Below, one piece after another: positions 47,101-52,217 of a stretch of DNA of 64,000 bases. The notes beneath the pieces are model-generated. The model had not been told where the DNA came from, did no database searches, and saw nothing but the letters and a program-made list of their open reading frames with translations. The stretch is from Chelydra serpentina. Its lineage: Eukaryota > Chordata > Testudines > Chelydridae. The position numbers were made by a program, and so were the translations under genes. The DNA is taken from the NCBI GenBank assembly GCA_037349315.1, contig JBAIAC010000033.1:17254001-17318000 (forward strand). Reading direction: 5' to 3'. How positions within the stretch are numbered: position 1 is the stretch's first letter; each line of letters starts with the position of its first letter.

Positions 47101-47115
47101 GCAGACCGGCAGTAG
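13990..47115 (+). CDS. TMOD2: Neuronal tropomodulin, complete coding region in nine exons
   Basis: Tropomodulins cap the slow-growing (pointed) ends of actin filaments and bind tropomyosin there; TMOD2 is the form enriched in neurons. The exons at 13990-14115, 18012-18168, 35557-35679, 37807-37893, 41910-42040, 43655-43762, 44662-44805, 45128-45272 and 47081-47115 total 1056 nt, giving 351 residues plus TAG, with GT-AG borders throughout. From family knowledge, the N-terminal ~100 residues hold the first tropomyosin- and actin-binding sites, residues ~110-145 the second tropomyosin site, and ~165-345 the leucine-rich-repeat actin-capping domain. TMOD2 rather than TMOD3 is indicated by the acidic-to-glycine/lysine linker in exon 4 ([15 protein letters not shown]), AAVLGVHN, and the tail [11 protein letters not shown]. 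No stop, frameshift or missing exon is seen. The assignment rests on remembered family sequence, not on a search. Confidence 0.96.
14235..14450 (+). repeat. MIR-type SINE remnant in TMOD2 intron 1
   Basis: CCCCACTCTGCCACTGATGT, then GACATTGGGCAAATC and the tail TTACTATGTGTTTGTACAGT with GCCTAGC follow the order of a MIR/CORE-SINE unit with its L2-like tail. It is diverged, without target duplication. Confidence 0.55.
14451..15116. other. Intron 1 DNA, nothing recognised
   Basis: No repeat, exon or RNA gene could be identified in this stretch between the MIR-type remnant and the CR1 copy. Confidence 0.4.
15117..15855 (-). mobile_element. 5'-truncated CR1 LINE, reverse transcriptase C-terminus still open
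   Basis: On the - strand 15850-15197 encodes 217 residues without a stop: [72 protein letters not shown] and [20 protein letters not shown], which is CR1 ORF2. The 3' UTR ends at the left border with CATAGAATCTCAGGGTTGGA, the CR1 terminus. The element is 5'-truncated, as most CR1 copies are. The open frame suggests a relatively young insertion. Confidence 0.93.
15912..16050 (+). repeat. Purine-rich A/G low-complexity tract
   Basis: Runs of A and G (for example AAAAAAAAGGGGGGGG and AACAAAACAAAACAAAAAAG) without coding content. Confidence 0.8.
16388..17779 (+). mobile_element. Decayed CR1 LINE copy split by a SINE
   Basis: The + strand pieces include [20 protein letters not shown] and [14 protein letters not shown] (reverse transcriptase core), later [20 protein letters not shown] with [10 protein letters not shown]. 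Frameshifts separate them. The 3' end near 17765-17779 has CCTGATTCTATG. A tRNA-derived SINE occupies 17093-17278, and the CR1 sequence resumes directly after it with GTGTTGTATGTAGGACATGG. Confidence 0.85.
17093..17278 (+). mobile_element. tRNA-derived turtle SINE (Cry / tortoise Pol III type)
   Basis: It has an internal Pol III promoter: A box GATAGCTCAGTGG and B box GCGAGTTCAAGCC. A conserved body (GGTTGGACTAGATGACCTCC) follows, and the 3' tail TATTCTATGATTCTATGA matches the CR1 3' end, as expected for a SINE mobilised by CR1. This family is known from hidden-necked turtles. It is not a tRNA gene, since the region after the B box does not fold as a tRNA. It is nested inside the CR1 at 16388-17779. 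Confidence 0.9.
17810..17905. repeat. Palindromic MITE remnant next to TMOD2 exon 2
   Basis: GGGACCAGATTCTCAGCTAG and, mirrored, GATCTGAAAATCTGGC; the same family appears at 12025-12110. It ends about 105 bp upstream of the exon 2 acceptor. Confidence 0.5.
18012..18168 (+). CDS. TMOD2: TMOD2 coding exon 2 (residues 43-95)
   Basis: After the acceptor ATTTTGGTAG the frame reads [20 protein letters not shown] and ends [18 protein letters not shown] then VPFTGEKK, with donor GTAATGG in phase 1. It contains the first actin-binding site (the GPFDR...LLSYLEK amphipathic helix). The exon has no start codon in frame, and the open frames visible here are in other frames, so ORF-based annotation would miss it. 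Old repeat sequence (about 17810-17900) comes within roughly 110 bp of the acceptor. Confidence 0.95.
18169..19259. other. Intron 2 DNA with one palindromic repeat remnant
   Basis: A stretch at about 18440-18600 (GGTGCCAGTCCAGCCAGGTG, CCATTGACTTCACTGGG, AGCATGTGCTAGAATACT) belongs to the group of old palindromic repeats also seen at 24660-24860 and 48165-48310. Otherwise nothing recognised. Confidence 0.4.
19260..20080. mobile_element. Tigger/mariner-like non-autonomous transposon with GC-rich interior
   Basis: The ends ACCTCTACCCCAATATAACG and, on the - strand, ACCTCTACCCCGATATAACA form inverted repeats; more internally, GATATAACACGAATTCGGAT and GATATAACACGGTTTCACC are shared terminal motifs. 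A TA may be the target site, but the alignment at the left border is off by a base or two. The interior has both direct and inverted copies of GGAGGAGG...GAGCGGAGGTGAGCTGGG (about 19400-19435, 19497-19530, 19630-19690), and a piece of another repeat (GGGTGCTCCAGCCCCGGAGC) near 19690-19790. The GC-rich open frames here are artefacts. Confidence 0.65.
20081..22406. other. AT-rich intron 2 DNA without recognised features
   Basis: Only a weak palindromic remnant (AAGGCCTGATCCTAAGCTCA near 20250) and an AT-rich tract at 20480-21560 are visible. No exon. Confidence 0.4.
22415..22865. mobile_element. hAT non-autonomous transposon, perfect 8-bp target duplication
   Basis: The ends CAGGGGTGGCCAACCTG and CAGGTTGGCCACCCCTG are exact inverted repeats of 17 bp. 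AACTAGAT at 22407-22414 is repeated at 22866-22873, the 8-bp signature of hAT insertion. The interior (GAGCCAAAGTAATACATCAG, GGAGCCGCATATTAACCTC) is hAT-like terminal sequence plus a C/G-rich filler with homopolymer runs. No transposase frame. Confidence 0.93.
23127..23214 (-). mobile_element. Short Penelope-like insertion, 12-bp target duplication
   Basis: An 88-bp piece carrying TAGCCGTGTTAGTCTGTATC and GTGGCACCTTAAAGACTAAC, flanked by TAAACTCTCATT at 23115-23126 and again at 23215-23226. It lacks the hammerhead-like core present in the longer copies; the truncation falls within or just beside it. The border bases TAA could belong to either the element or the duplication. Confidence 0.8.
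23596..24660. other. Intron 2 DNA with a possible half MITE
   Basis: GGGGCTTGTCTACATTGGGA at 23596 looks like one terminus of a transposon with GTCTACA-type ends, but no opposite end was found. The rest, to 24660, holds no recognisable gene or repeat. Confidence 0.35.
24665..24865. repeat. Old palindromic repeat (MITE-like)
   Basis: AGCACTTAAGCATGTGCTTA and AGTTAAGCACATGCTTAAGT mirror each other around CTCATTGATTTGAATGGGAT, making a ~120 bp imperfect palindrome. Shorter relatives occur at about 10500-10600, 18440-18600, 47480-47590, 48165-48310, 49050-49130 and 58070-58215. Confidence 0.6.
24866..25110 (+). repeat. L2-like LINE tail (tentative)
   Basis: GAGGTTCCTCAGCTTTGGAA, TTTGCTCCCACTTGCGGCTG and the following GTGACTTTCAAGAGCTGATG encode a decayed version of a LINE C-terminus (pattern LWN.LP...F...LKTHLF). 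Very diverged. Confidence 0.4.
25202..25759. mobile_element. hAT-type element with GC-rich interior, 8-bp target duplication
   Basis: The left end CAGGGCCAGCGCGCCCACTA and right end CTTCCTTGCACCGGCCCTG are flanked by TCTGTAAT at 25194-25201 and 25760-25767. Just inside lie ACTAGGCGACCCTAGGCGGT and, at the other end, GTTTCGCCTAGGGCATGAAA. The interior is a G/C-rich expansion of the motif CGGCTGGC-CGGCTGC with a long G run. The family has a second, much shorter copy at 39160-39339. The open frames in it are compositional. Confidence 0.92.
25768..26128. other. Intron 2 DNA, nothing recognised
   Basis: No repeat or exon could be identified. Confidence 0.35.
26129..26420 (+). repeat. MIR-type tRNA-derived SINE
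   Basis: CATGTGGCGCAGGCACTCGA and TGGGTTCAGTTCTCGGCTCT look like decayed A- and B-box parts of a tRNA promoter. The tail has GACAACAAGCTCCTCGCGGC, GGGGCTCTCTGTTACTATGT and TGTACAATACCTAGCC, as in CORE-SINE/L2 tails. Probably dead. Confidence 0.65.
26421..28290. other. Intron 2 DNA, nothing recognised
   Basis: Several short open frames occur but none resembles a known protein and none has supporting splice sites. A tandem TCCATATGACTTTCCCT copy at about 27750-27790 is the only local repeat. Confidence 0.35.
28300..28970 (-). repeat. Possible decayed LTR-retrotransposon gag remnant
   Basis: On the - strand, broken frames give glutamine-rich segments ([18 protein letters not shown]) followed upstream by a Cys/Gly-rich piece in another frame. 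Glutamine-rich tracts of this sort occur in turtle gypsy-type gag regions, but several stops and shifts interrupt it and no protease or reverse transcriptase follows. Weak call. Confidence 0.25.
29525..29570 (+). repeat. (TA)n/(CA)n microsatellite
   Basis: TTTTATATATATATAAATAC followed by a CACA run to 29568. Confidence 0.9.
29874..30163. mobile_element. Harbinger-like MITE with two strong inner hairpins
   Basis: The ends GCCCAGGTCTACACTAACC and, on the - strand, GGGGTAGGTCTATACTTACC are inverted repeats, flanked by TTA at 29871-29873 and 30164-30166. The interior has two near-perfect palindromes: CTTCAGCTACGTTAATAACG mirrored to ...GTAGCTGAAG, and GGTTCGATTTATCGCGTCTT mirrored to ...CGCGATAAATCGAACC. 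The element is CpG-rich compared with its surroundings. No coding capacity. Confidence 0.8.
30164..30702. other. Intron 2 DNA, nothing recognised
   Basis: No exon or repeat could be identified. Confidence 0.35.
30703..31150 (-). repeat. LINE reverse transcriptase C-terminal fragment (RTE-like)
   Basis: The - strand at 31146-30904 reads [20 protein letters not shown], then [20 protein letters not shown] and [13 protein letters not shown], the segment after the polymerase domain of RTE-type LINE proteins. The sequence downstream (to ~30703) continues the same tail with frameshifts, including a GR..D-type ending; a homopolymer run of G interrupts it near 30861. Confidence 0.7.
31151..33106. other. 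Intron 2 DNA with one MIR-type remnant
   Basis: A MIR-type piece lies at about 31395-31510 (CATCTGTAAAATGTGGATAC, AAGTGCTCTGAGATCCTTGG). The remainder has chance open frames only. Confidence 0.4.
33107..35345 (+). mobile_element. RTE-like LINE with a 5' inversion, split by a solo LTR
   Basis: The 3' part lies on the + strand from about 34420: [35 protein letters not shown] (polymerase YxDD-box region with FADD), [51 protein letters not shown] and VKYHALDRQ. The 5' part is inverted, on the - strand, 34416 down to about 33107: [20 protein letters not shown], then [20 protein letters not shown] and [20 protein letters not shown]. The two parts meet near 34416-34420, and the polymerase segment between NRIK and the GIRQG motif is missing. 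This is the layout left by twin priming. The inverted part is interrupted by the LTR at 33196-33663. All frames are broken. Confidence 0.8.
33196..33663 (-). mobile_element. Solo LTR nested in the inverted LINE segment
   Basis: The insertion begins TGTAACTGACTGGGCC and ends CCTGACG near 33661, that is TG...C(A) when read on the - strand (CGTCAGGGACCAG...AGTTACA). CCTCT flanks both sides (33191-33195 and 33664-33668), a plausible 5-bp target duplication, though one to two bases at the right border are ambiguous. The LINE reading continues directly across it (VITRE before, RGVTLLSV-type sequence after). Inside is a CAGAGCC/CCAGAGG-type imperfect tandem (33290-33420). No internal coding region, so a recombined solo LTR of an unidentified LTR element. 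Confidence 0.65.
35557..35679 (+). CDS. TMOD2: TMOD2 coding exon 3 (residues 95-136)
   Basis: It follows a strong polypyrimidine tract (TTTTTTTCCCCCCTTAG) and reads [14 protein letters not shown], continuing through [19 protein letters not shown]; the donor is GTTAGTT, phase 1. This is the second tropomyosin-binding region of tropomodulins. The 123-nt length is a multiple of three with matching phases at both ends, so skipping it would keep the frame. Confidence 0.96.
35970..36240. mobile_element. Second copy of the 13477-type MITE
   Basis: Shares with 13477-13765 the inner inverted repeat (ATCGAGCTAGCATGCTAAAA against TTTTTAGCATGCTAGCTTGA) and the middle CGGACCCACCCAAGACCCTA. A G run near 35976 obscures the left terminus and no target duplication is clear. 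Confidence 0.6.
36566..37018. mobile_element. hAT-like element in intron 3, 8-bp target duplication with one mismatch
   Basis: The ends TAGAGCTGGTTGGG and, on the - strand, TACAGCTGAGCAG, with flanks GTCAATAC (36558-36565) and GTCAGTAC (37019-37026). The interior is A/T-rich near the left (GAAATTTTCCATGGAAAATT palindrome) and contains CTCCCATGATGCACTGCAGT. No coding region. Confidence 0.65.
37027..37806. other. Rest of intron 3, nothing recognised
   Basis: Ends in the exon 4 acceptor at 37805-37806. No repeat could be named. Confidence 0.35.
37807..37893 (+). CDS. TMOD2: TMOD2 coding exon 4 (residues 136-165)
   Basis: Acceptor GTTTATAG; reads [18 protein letters not shown] and then a hydrophilic Ser/Gly/Lys linker; donor GTAAGTA, phase 1 at both ends (87 nt, frame-preserving). 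The linker is the segment that best separates TMOD2 from TMOD3 in this part of the family. Confidence 0.95.
37894..39159. other. Intron 4 DNA before the hAT MITE
   Basis: No gene or clear repeat is seen apart from general AT-rich sequence. Confidence 0.35.
39160..39339. mobile_element. hAT MITE, 180 bp, perfect 8-bp target duplication
   Basis: Left end CAGGGCCAGCGCTTTCACTA, right end CTTCCTTGCACCGGCCCTG, flanks AGAACATG at 39152-39159 and 39340-39347. It shares both ends and the CTAGGCGACCCTAGG motif with the 558-bp copy at 25202-25759, differing mainly in how much GC-rich filler remains. Confidence 0.93.
39340..41909. other. Rest of intron 4, no recognised element
   Basis: Only chance open frames occur. 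The exon 5 acceptor closes it at 41908-41909. Confidence 0.35.
41910..42040 (+). CDS. TMOD2: TMOD2 coding exon 5 (residues 165-208)
   Basis: Acceptor CTGTGTTTCAG; reads [20 protein letters not shown] and then [19 protein letters not shown], ending with donor GTATTTG in phase 0. The LEVNLNNI stretch is the first leucine-rich repeat strand of the actin-capping domain. Confidence 0.96.
42350..42473. mobile_element. Small inverted-repeat transposon (MITE) in intron 5
   Basis: AGGGGTGCTGGCACAAGTTG and, on the - strand, AGGTGCTGGAACAAGGGG are the ends of a ~120-bp element; the interior carries GAACCAAACTGTAAACCCTG and ATATGATGGAAACCACTTTG. A possible 8-bp flank pair (TGGGGCAC/TGGGGGTA) is too imperfect to count as proof. 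Related sequence occurs inside 19690-19790. Confidence 0.55.
42474..43654. other. Intron 5 DNA with a possible L2-like fragment
   Basis: About 43300-43410 (TTTAGGACTTTACAAATAAA, TCATCGCACTTGGAAATGAA) resembles the 3' region of amniote L2-type LINEs, weakly. Otherwise nothing recognised. Confidence 0.35.
43655..43762 (+). CDS. TMOD2: TMOD2 coding exon 6 (residues 209-244)
   Basis: Acceptor CTTAATGTAG; reads [20 protein letters not shown] and [16 protein letters not shown]; donor GTAAGTT, phase 0. It is 108 nt (36 codons) and frame-preserving if skipped. It forms a leucine-rich repeat. A solo LTR begins only 65 bp after the donor (see 43828-44467). Confidence 0.96.
43828..44467 (-). mobile_element. 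Solo LTR, antisense to TMOD2, 5-bp target duplication
   Basis: The 640-bp segment begins TGTGACAGTCTATG and ends CCCGTCACA; read on the - strand it runs TGTGACGGGGTCTG to CTGTCACA, so it has the TG...CA ends of an LTR. GAGGG flanks both sides (43823-43827, 44468-44472). On the - strand a TATAAAGG box is at 44347-44354, so the promoter points against TMOD2. A run of 20 G lies at 44041. No internal retroelement sequence is present. It makes up 640 of the 899 bp between exons 6 and 7. Confidence 0.8.
44348..44354 (-). promoter_or_regulatory. TATA-like box of the antisense solo LTR
   Basis: CTTTATA on the + strand is TATAAAG on the - strand, about 115 bp inside the LTR's 5' end, a usual spacing for an LTR promoter. 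Activity is not shown by sequence. Confidence 0.45.
44662..44805 (+). CDS. TMOD2: TMOD2 coding exon 7 (residues 245-292)
   Basis: Acceptor CTGACTCTTCAG; reads [20 protein letters not shown], then [20 protein letters not shown] and TEIKIDNQ; donor GTAAGGA, phase 0 (144 nt). Two further leucine-rich repeats of the pointed-end capping domain. Confidence 0.96.
45128..45272 (+). CDS. TMOD2: TMOD2 coding exon 8 (residues 293-341)
   Basis: Acceptor CGCCCAACAG; reads [20 protein letters not shown] then [20 protein letters not shown] and AITKNNDL; donor GTAAGAC, phase 1. It encodes the final repeat and C-terminal helix of the actin-binding surface. The open frame continues past the donor to 45352, but that part is intron. 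Confidence 0.96.
45273..46620. other. Intron 8, first part
   Basis: A palindromic remnant of the GACTTCAGTCTGGGTTTGCC type lies at about 45365-45465. Nothing else recognised. Confidence 0.35.
46630..46855 (+). repeat. CR1-type LINE 3' fragment in intron 8
   Basis: GGAATGGTGGATTCTCCATC, TCAAGACTGGATGCCTTTCT and TAGATGACATAGGCCCCTTT follow the order of CR1 3' ends (WxxxPSLxxFKxRLDAFL followed by the UTR). Diverged, + strand. Confidence 0.7.
47081..47115 (+). CDS. TMOD2: TMOD2 coding exon 9 (residues 341-351) and stop
   Basis: Acceptor TTTACCGGCATAG; the 35-nt coding piece reads [11 protein letters not shown] then TAG at 47113-47115. This basic tail closes TMOD proteins of the 351-residue class. 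It is too short to appear as an ORF and was found by the required phase and the tail sequence. Confidence 0.95.
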
Positions 47116-50100
47116 CCATGCCTTGGAAGATATGAAGAGGTATTGAAGGCAGCCGACACCATGGCAATCTCACAACATCCACTGGTCAGAAGGGAAGACA
47201 CTGGAAAAATCATTGTAATGAAGGTTGCTCGTTTCCGTTATTGTCCCCTTTAACCATTAAAATTGTTAACTTTCATATTTAGCTTAATGTTTATGAAAAT
47301 ATGATTGTGTTATTGGAATATATGAAGCTGATATCCACCACCTAGGGGTAAAATATGTCTTACTGAGCATCAGCTGTAATCACATTGAATCTTTTCTAGT
47401 CCTTTTTTTTTAACTCTGTTAAAAACCGATCGTTTTACATTGATAAAGGATTCTCGATATAAAATGAGTCTTTACCACCCTGTCCTGCAATGCCTTAAGC
47501 ATGTGAATAATCCTCACTTGTGTCAGTAGTTCCATTGAAGTCAATGGGCTGCTCAGGTGAGTAGAGACTACTTATGCCAATACCGGTTTGCGGGATCACG
47601 CCCTTAGGCCCCAGTCCTGCATTCAGATCTGTGCAGTTGGAACTCTACACTTGTACAGATCCCCGCTGACTGCAGCAGGGTTCTGCCTGTGTGGATCCAG
47701 ATGTGGGATGCATTTGTAAGTATTGTCAAAGCCTATTGTTTACATGTGTTTAAGTTAGGCTGATCACGTCATCAATATTACGCTGACGTGTATTCTTATT
47801 CCACGATGTACAGTAAAACTATTAGTGTTGCCAAACCTAGAATACCTTAACAATGTCACTTTGTTATTTTTCTAATCCACTGTGGATTTAAAAAAAAAAC
47901 CAGAATTCCAGGTTTGCAGCTATAAATCTCATTAATGGAAACCAGTATACTGAGCAGAGCTCGTTTTGGTTTGAACCACACTGTTAACTGTTTTTTAATT
48001 TCTGGTATTTATGTGCATTTATTAGTATAAATGACAGAATTGTTCTCAGGACCTGTTAGATAAAGAGCGAGTAAAATATTTAATCCAAGGCGGCAGCAGT
48101 TCTATCCGGAGATGAATAACAACCAGAAGAATAACGTGTACCAATCACCTAGTTTACATTTTTAGCACCTGATTCAACACTCATTCTCTGTTAAGCAAAG
48201 TGCTTAAGCCTGTGCCTGATTCCAATGGGACTTTAGCAATAGTGCTTAAGCACTTTGCTGAATAAGGGTGGACGTAAGCACGTGTTCCAATGCTTTGCTG
48301 AAGCAGGGCGTTAACCCAGAATTCGGAACATTGTGCTGAACACATGGAAGATACTTGTGCAGCAACAATTAAACCCAACATGCAACAGCATTAGAACAAG
48401 TCTGTGGGGTATTGTGAAAAGATTGTGTGAAGCGTTTAGTTTGCAATATAATTTCATTGTATTGTGTATAGTTTTATAGCATCAGACATTAATTTCTAGC
48501 CATATATGTATGTATATATTGTCTTTGCCAACATCTGAGTCTGTTAAATAGCCGGGGGTTCACTTTGATCATATTTAAATGTAATGCAAAAATTAAGGAA
48601 GGATGCTGTTAACTGGTTTAGCTATACTAATTATTTCAGAAAGCGAAAGGTGTTTAACTGGGGCCAACAACCTGCGGTACCCTTGAAACATTAGCCTCTC
48701 TTTCCGGCTTACACACTCCCCATCATTTGTGCTGGCAAAAGAGTTCTGGCCTGGGGAATATGGAAAGGGAACGAATGGTGCGCTGGCATCTTTGAGCCCA
48801 CAGAAGACATTGGGCTGGGGTCTGTAAATCAGGAGGGGATAGAGTCAGGGGATCAGTCAGGGTGTGTGGGATATTCCCCTCTGAACCTGGCAGACTCCTG
48901 AACAGAAATCTGCCTGCGAGTCAGTGCTGCTTCAGACAGTATAAATTCACCCTCTATGCCATCTATGCCTCTTGTAAAATGAGTGGGACCAATGGCAGCA
49001 CTGCTCCTGAGGGGTGCAGTGGGGAAGGGCTGGATCTGTGCACTATGGCCCTGGTTGTATAAAGCACTTAAGCACATGCTTAAGTCCTAATGACTTCCAG
49101 ATAAGCATAAGTGCTTTGCTAAATCAGGGCCTAATAGGGGTATCCACAGTACAACCATCTTCCGTGAGGAGTCTAGGGTTCTGAGGGGCTCTCAAGGCCC
49201 TCTCCCTCCTCCAGTGCAGGGTTAGAAACTCCTCCTCCTCAAGGGAAGAATGGGAAAGAAATTCTATGAGAGGACTTACCAGAGAGTTCCCCTCCGCCCT
49301 GCCCCCAGGCAAGATTTGCTGTGAGAATGGACATCGACCCACATAGTCTTAAAAAAAAAGTGGTGGGGGGGAGACTGAATTCCTTCACGTGGTCCGGATC
49401 ATGCACACCTTTATGCAAGCAGTCCTTAAAGCCAATGGGGCTACTTGTATGCGTCACAACTGCTCTCGCATGATTGTGGGTTTGCAACACCAGGCCCCAT
49501 ATGGGAGAAGAAATTTGATTCAAGTATCCTTATCCCCAAAGCCAAAGATTTCTGATATGGACAATCTTCAGCCTGAAAAAAAATCTGTTCTGCCTCCGAC
49601 CTTTTCCCTATTCCCTTCTTCAGGTTTGTTTTCTTGGGGGGTAGAGGGGAGGAGCAGGGGGTTCCCAAGTACATCTGGCTGGTTTTTTACATTTTAATGC
49701 AGTTACATTTTTTTTGAATCAGTTACATTTTTTAATGGATTCTAGTGTGTTCAGAACAAACAAGCGTGATGCCTTTATAATCTGAACCTCCGAAGTGTAA
49801 ATGACGCTGTATTTGCATGCAGCAGTTCTAGAACGGGTGGATTGGTAGGGCTGCTTTATGATGTATGGCAGCATGTCCCCCTGTGTCTATTTGAGCAGAG
49901 CCATTGGGAGGTGGCCACATTCATGTCAGCAACGATTTGTAACATTCCACTTGCTGGGCTAAACAAGGAAACAGGCTTTGGGAAGTGCTGGTAGTCTTGC
50001 TTTCCCTTCATCGTCCATGACTGCAGGCATCATGCACAGATAGCTGTTTTCTAAGAGTAAGACTCTTCAGGCACTGAGAGTTTCTCCTATTAAGAGCCAG

Positions 50101-51425
50101 ATGGTGCCCATGCTGGGGGTGGCCTAGGGACACACAACTCTAGGTGTGGGGTAGGAAAGGGATCGGGGAGGCATTGTGTATACTGGAGCTTTCCGGTATA
50201 CACCAGGGGTGCACCCAGTGCATGACATCCCTTCTCTGGCCTGCCAGGTCTGCTAGCTGGCTTGGGATCATAGGTGAGCCTCCCTTCTGCCCCTTTTTAT
50301 CTCTTTTGGAGTGTTTGCTCCGCAGCGGGCACTTATAGGGAACAGTTCTTGGCCTCAGGAAAGCACAGGGACTGCAGTGGCGACAAGTGACTGCCCAGGA
50401 ATCATGAAGGGACCTCACCTTCTTGCCCATCCACATGAGGGCTGGCCATGATCTAGCCTTAAGCATTTTATAGTGAACATAGTGACAAACAATGCATGAA
50501 AATATAAGGGTGTATTCACGATAGTTATAGCGAATCTAGTGCAGTTATCGGAGGTCTAAATATTAACCTTAATACAGAAGCAGTTGGCCAGTTAAAATCC
50601 CTTCTACTAGTATTAAGGGGGTTAATATTTGACTAGGCCATTTTAAAGTACAATTCCAAGCAGATGTGATATTCCAAATCAAGTAGCTCTAACACCGGCA
50701 TATAAATAGAGGCCTCCTTTTCAAACAAAACAAACGACTGGGAGTAGCTGGACTCATTTGCACATTGCTTCTCATGGTGATAGTTTGGGGTTTGTTTGTA
50801 TTTTTTATAACATTTTTCATGGAAGAACTCAACATGTGCATATCCTAACATTTGTGTGTGTTGTAGAGTGCACTAAGGAACGTAAAGTGTATGTGTTAAA
50901 CACTAGAAGAAAATGTTTGGTCTGGAATATAAATGATTGCATGTGCACAGCCTGGTGCATTTTACACAAGGGAATGGGAATCACCAGAATATGTAGCAGT
51001 GACTCCCAAACATCTTGGCTTTTATAAATAAACCTTCATAAGGAAATTGGCTTTCTGTGTTTACTTGCAGCTGTGCTAAGTGGCTGTCAATGCATTGTCA
51101 CAGACCCTGGAGTAAGCAACTTTCCTCACCCTCGCGGCTTTCACTTGCTCTTGAGAATCATTCAAGTTTCACATTCTGTCTCCCAAGTAATAGAACTTCA
51201 ATGGGAATTAGGCATGTAGATGCTTTTGAAAATCCTACAAGGGGCTTATCTGCATCTTTAGGCACCTAAATACCTTTAAAAGGTGCCTATGTCACTTTTA
51301 AAAGTGGTCCGTAAGCTCCTTAGCCACTTAAGCACTTTTGAAAATGTTACCCAGGAGCTATTCAAAGGCCAAAATGTGAGATACTGACCTTTTTAAGATG
51401 ACATGGCTCCCAGATAAAGTACATC
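47116..51425 (+). other. Probable TMOD2 3' UTR and downstream DNA
   Basis: No coding segment is recognised here. The sequence starts as 3' UTR after the TAG at 47113. AT-rich tracts follow, with palindromic old repeat pieces near 47480-47590, 48165-48310 and 49050-49130. The nearest clear AATAAA is at 51027-51032 and is followed by a G/T-rich stretch, so it is a candidate polyadenylation signal, which would imply a long (~3.9 kb) UTR. Nothing in the sequence fixes the true end. Confidence 0.35.
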
Positions 51426-52069
51426 ACAAAAAACAGATTTCAGAGTGGTAGCCGTGTTAGTCTGTATCAGCAAAAAGAACGAGGAGTACTTTTGGCACCT
51501 TAGAGACTAACAAATTCATTTGGGCATAAGCTTTCGTGGTCTAAAACCCATTTCATCAGATGCATGGAGTGGAAAATACAGTAGGTTTTTGAATGTTATA
51601 ATTCTTGATGTCTGATTTGTGTCCATGTATTCTTTTGCGTCTCTACAGTCTCTACTCAAAAGAATACATGGACACAAATCTGACATTAAGAATTAGAAGA
51701 TTCAAAAACCAGTTGGAGAACACTTCAACCTCCCTGGACACTCAATTACAGACCTAAAAGTCACAATTCTTCAACAAAAAAACTTCAAAAACAGACTCCA
51801 ATGAGAAACTGCAGAACTGGAATTAATTTGCAAACTGGACACCATTAAATTAGGCTTGAATAAAGACTGGGAGTGAATGGGTCATTACACAAACTAAAAA
51901 CTATTTCCCCATGCTAATTTTTTTCCCTACTGTTTTTTCCCTTCTTGTCAACTTTGAAATGGGCCATCCTGATTATCACTTCAAAAGTTATTTTTCTCCT
52001 GCTGATAATAGCCCACCTTAATTAATTTGTCTCGTTAGAGTTGGTATGGCAACACCCCTCTTTTCATAT

Positions 52070-52082
<13 letters not shown>

Positions 52083-52107
<25 letters not shown>
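52083..52107 (+). repeat. (AT)n microsatellite within the Penelope-like element
   Basis: An uninterrupted TATA run of about 24 bp preceding the terminal motif. Confidence 0.9.
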
Positions 52108-52136
52108 CTTCCTACTGTATTTTCCACTCCATGCAT

Positions 52137-52172
52137 CTGATGAAGTGGGTTTTAGCCCATGAAAGCTTATGC
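52137..52172 (+). ncRNA. Hammerhead-ribozyme-like core in the Penelope-like terminus
   Basis: CTGATGA (52137-52143) is followed by a hairpin GTGGG...CCCAT (stem II) and GAAA (52161-52164), then GC/GC around TTAT (short stem III). This matches the hammerhead layout reported for Penelope-like elements. The base expected to be U after stem III is C in this copy, so it may be inactive. The inverted copy (about 51525-51560, - strand) has the same core with changes in stem II. Confidence 0.55.
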
Positions 52173-52217
52173 CCAAATAAATGTTTTAGTCTCCTTGTTC
52201 TTTTTACAAAAAACAGA

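Larger units (their letters stand above)
51438..52205 (+). mobile_element. Penelope-like retroelement, fold-back copy with 12-bp target duplication
   Basis: Flanked by ACAAAAAACAGA at 51426-51437 and 52206-52217. The right part (from ~51655) is + sense: decayed coding sequence reading NQLENTSTSLDTQL, KNFKNRLQ, ELICKLDTIKLGLNKDWE and MGHYTN, the C-terminus of a Penelope-like reverse transcriptase/GIY-YIG protein, then an untranslated end with an (AT)n tract and GATGAAGTGGGTTTTAGCCC. The left part (51438 to ~51640) is an inverted copy of the same end; arms 51586-51640 and 51655-51709 are complementary. Internal deletion near 52190 removed part of the terminal repeat. Confidence 0.85.
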
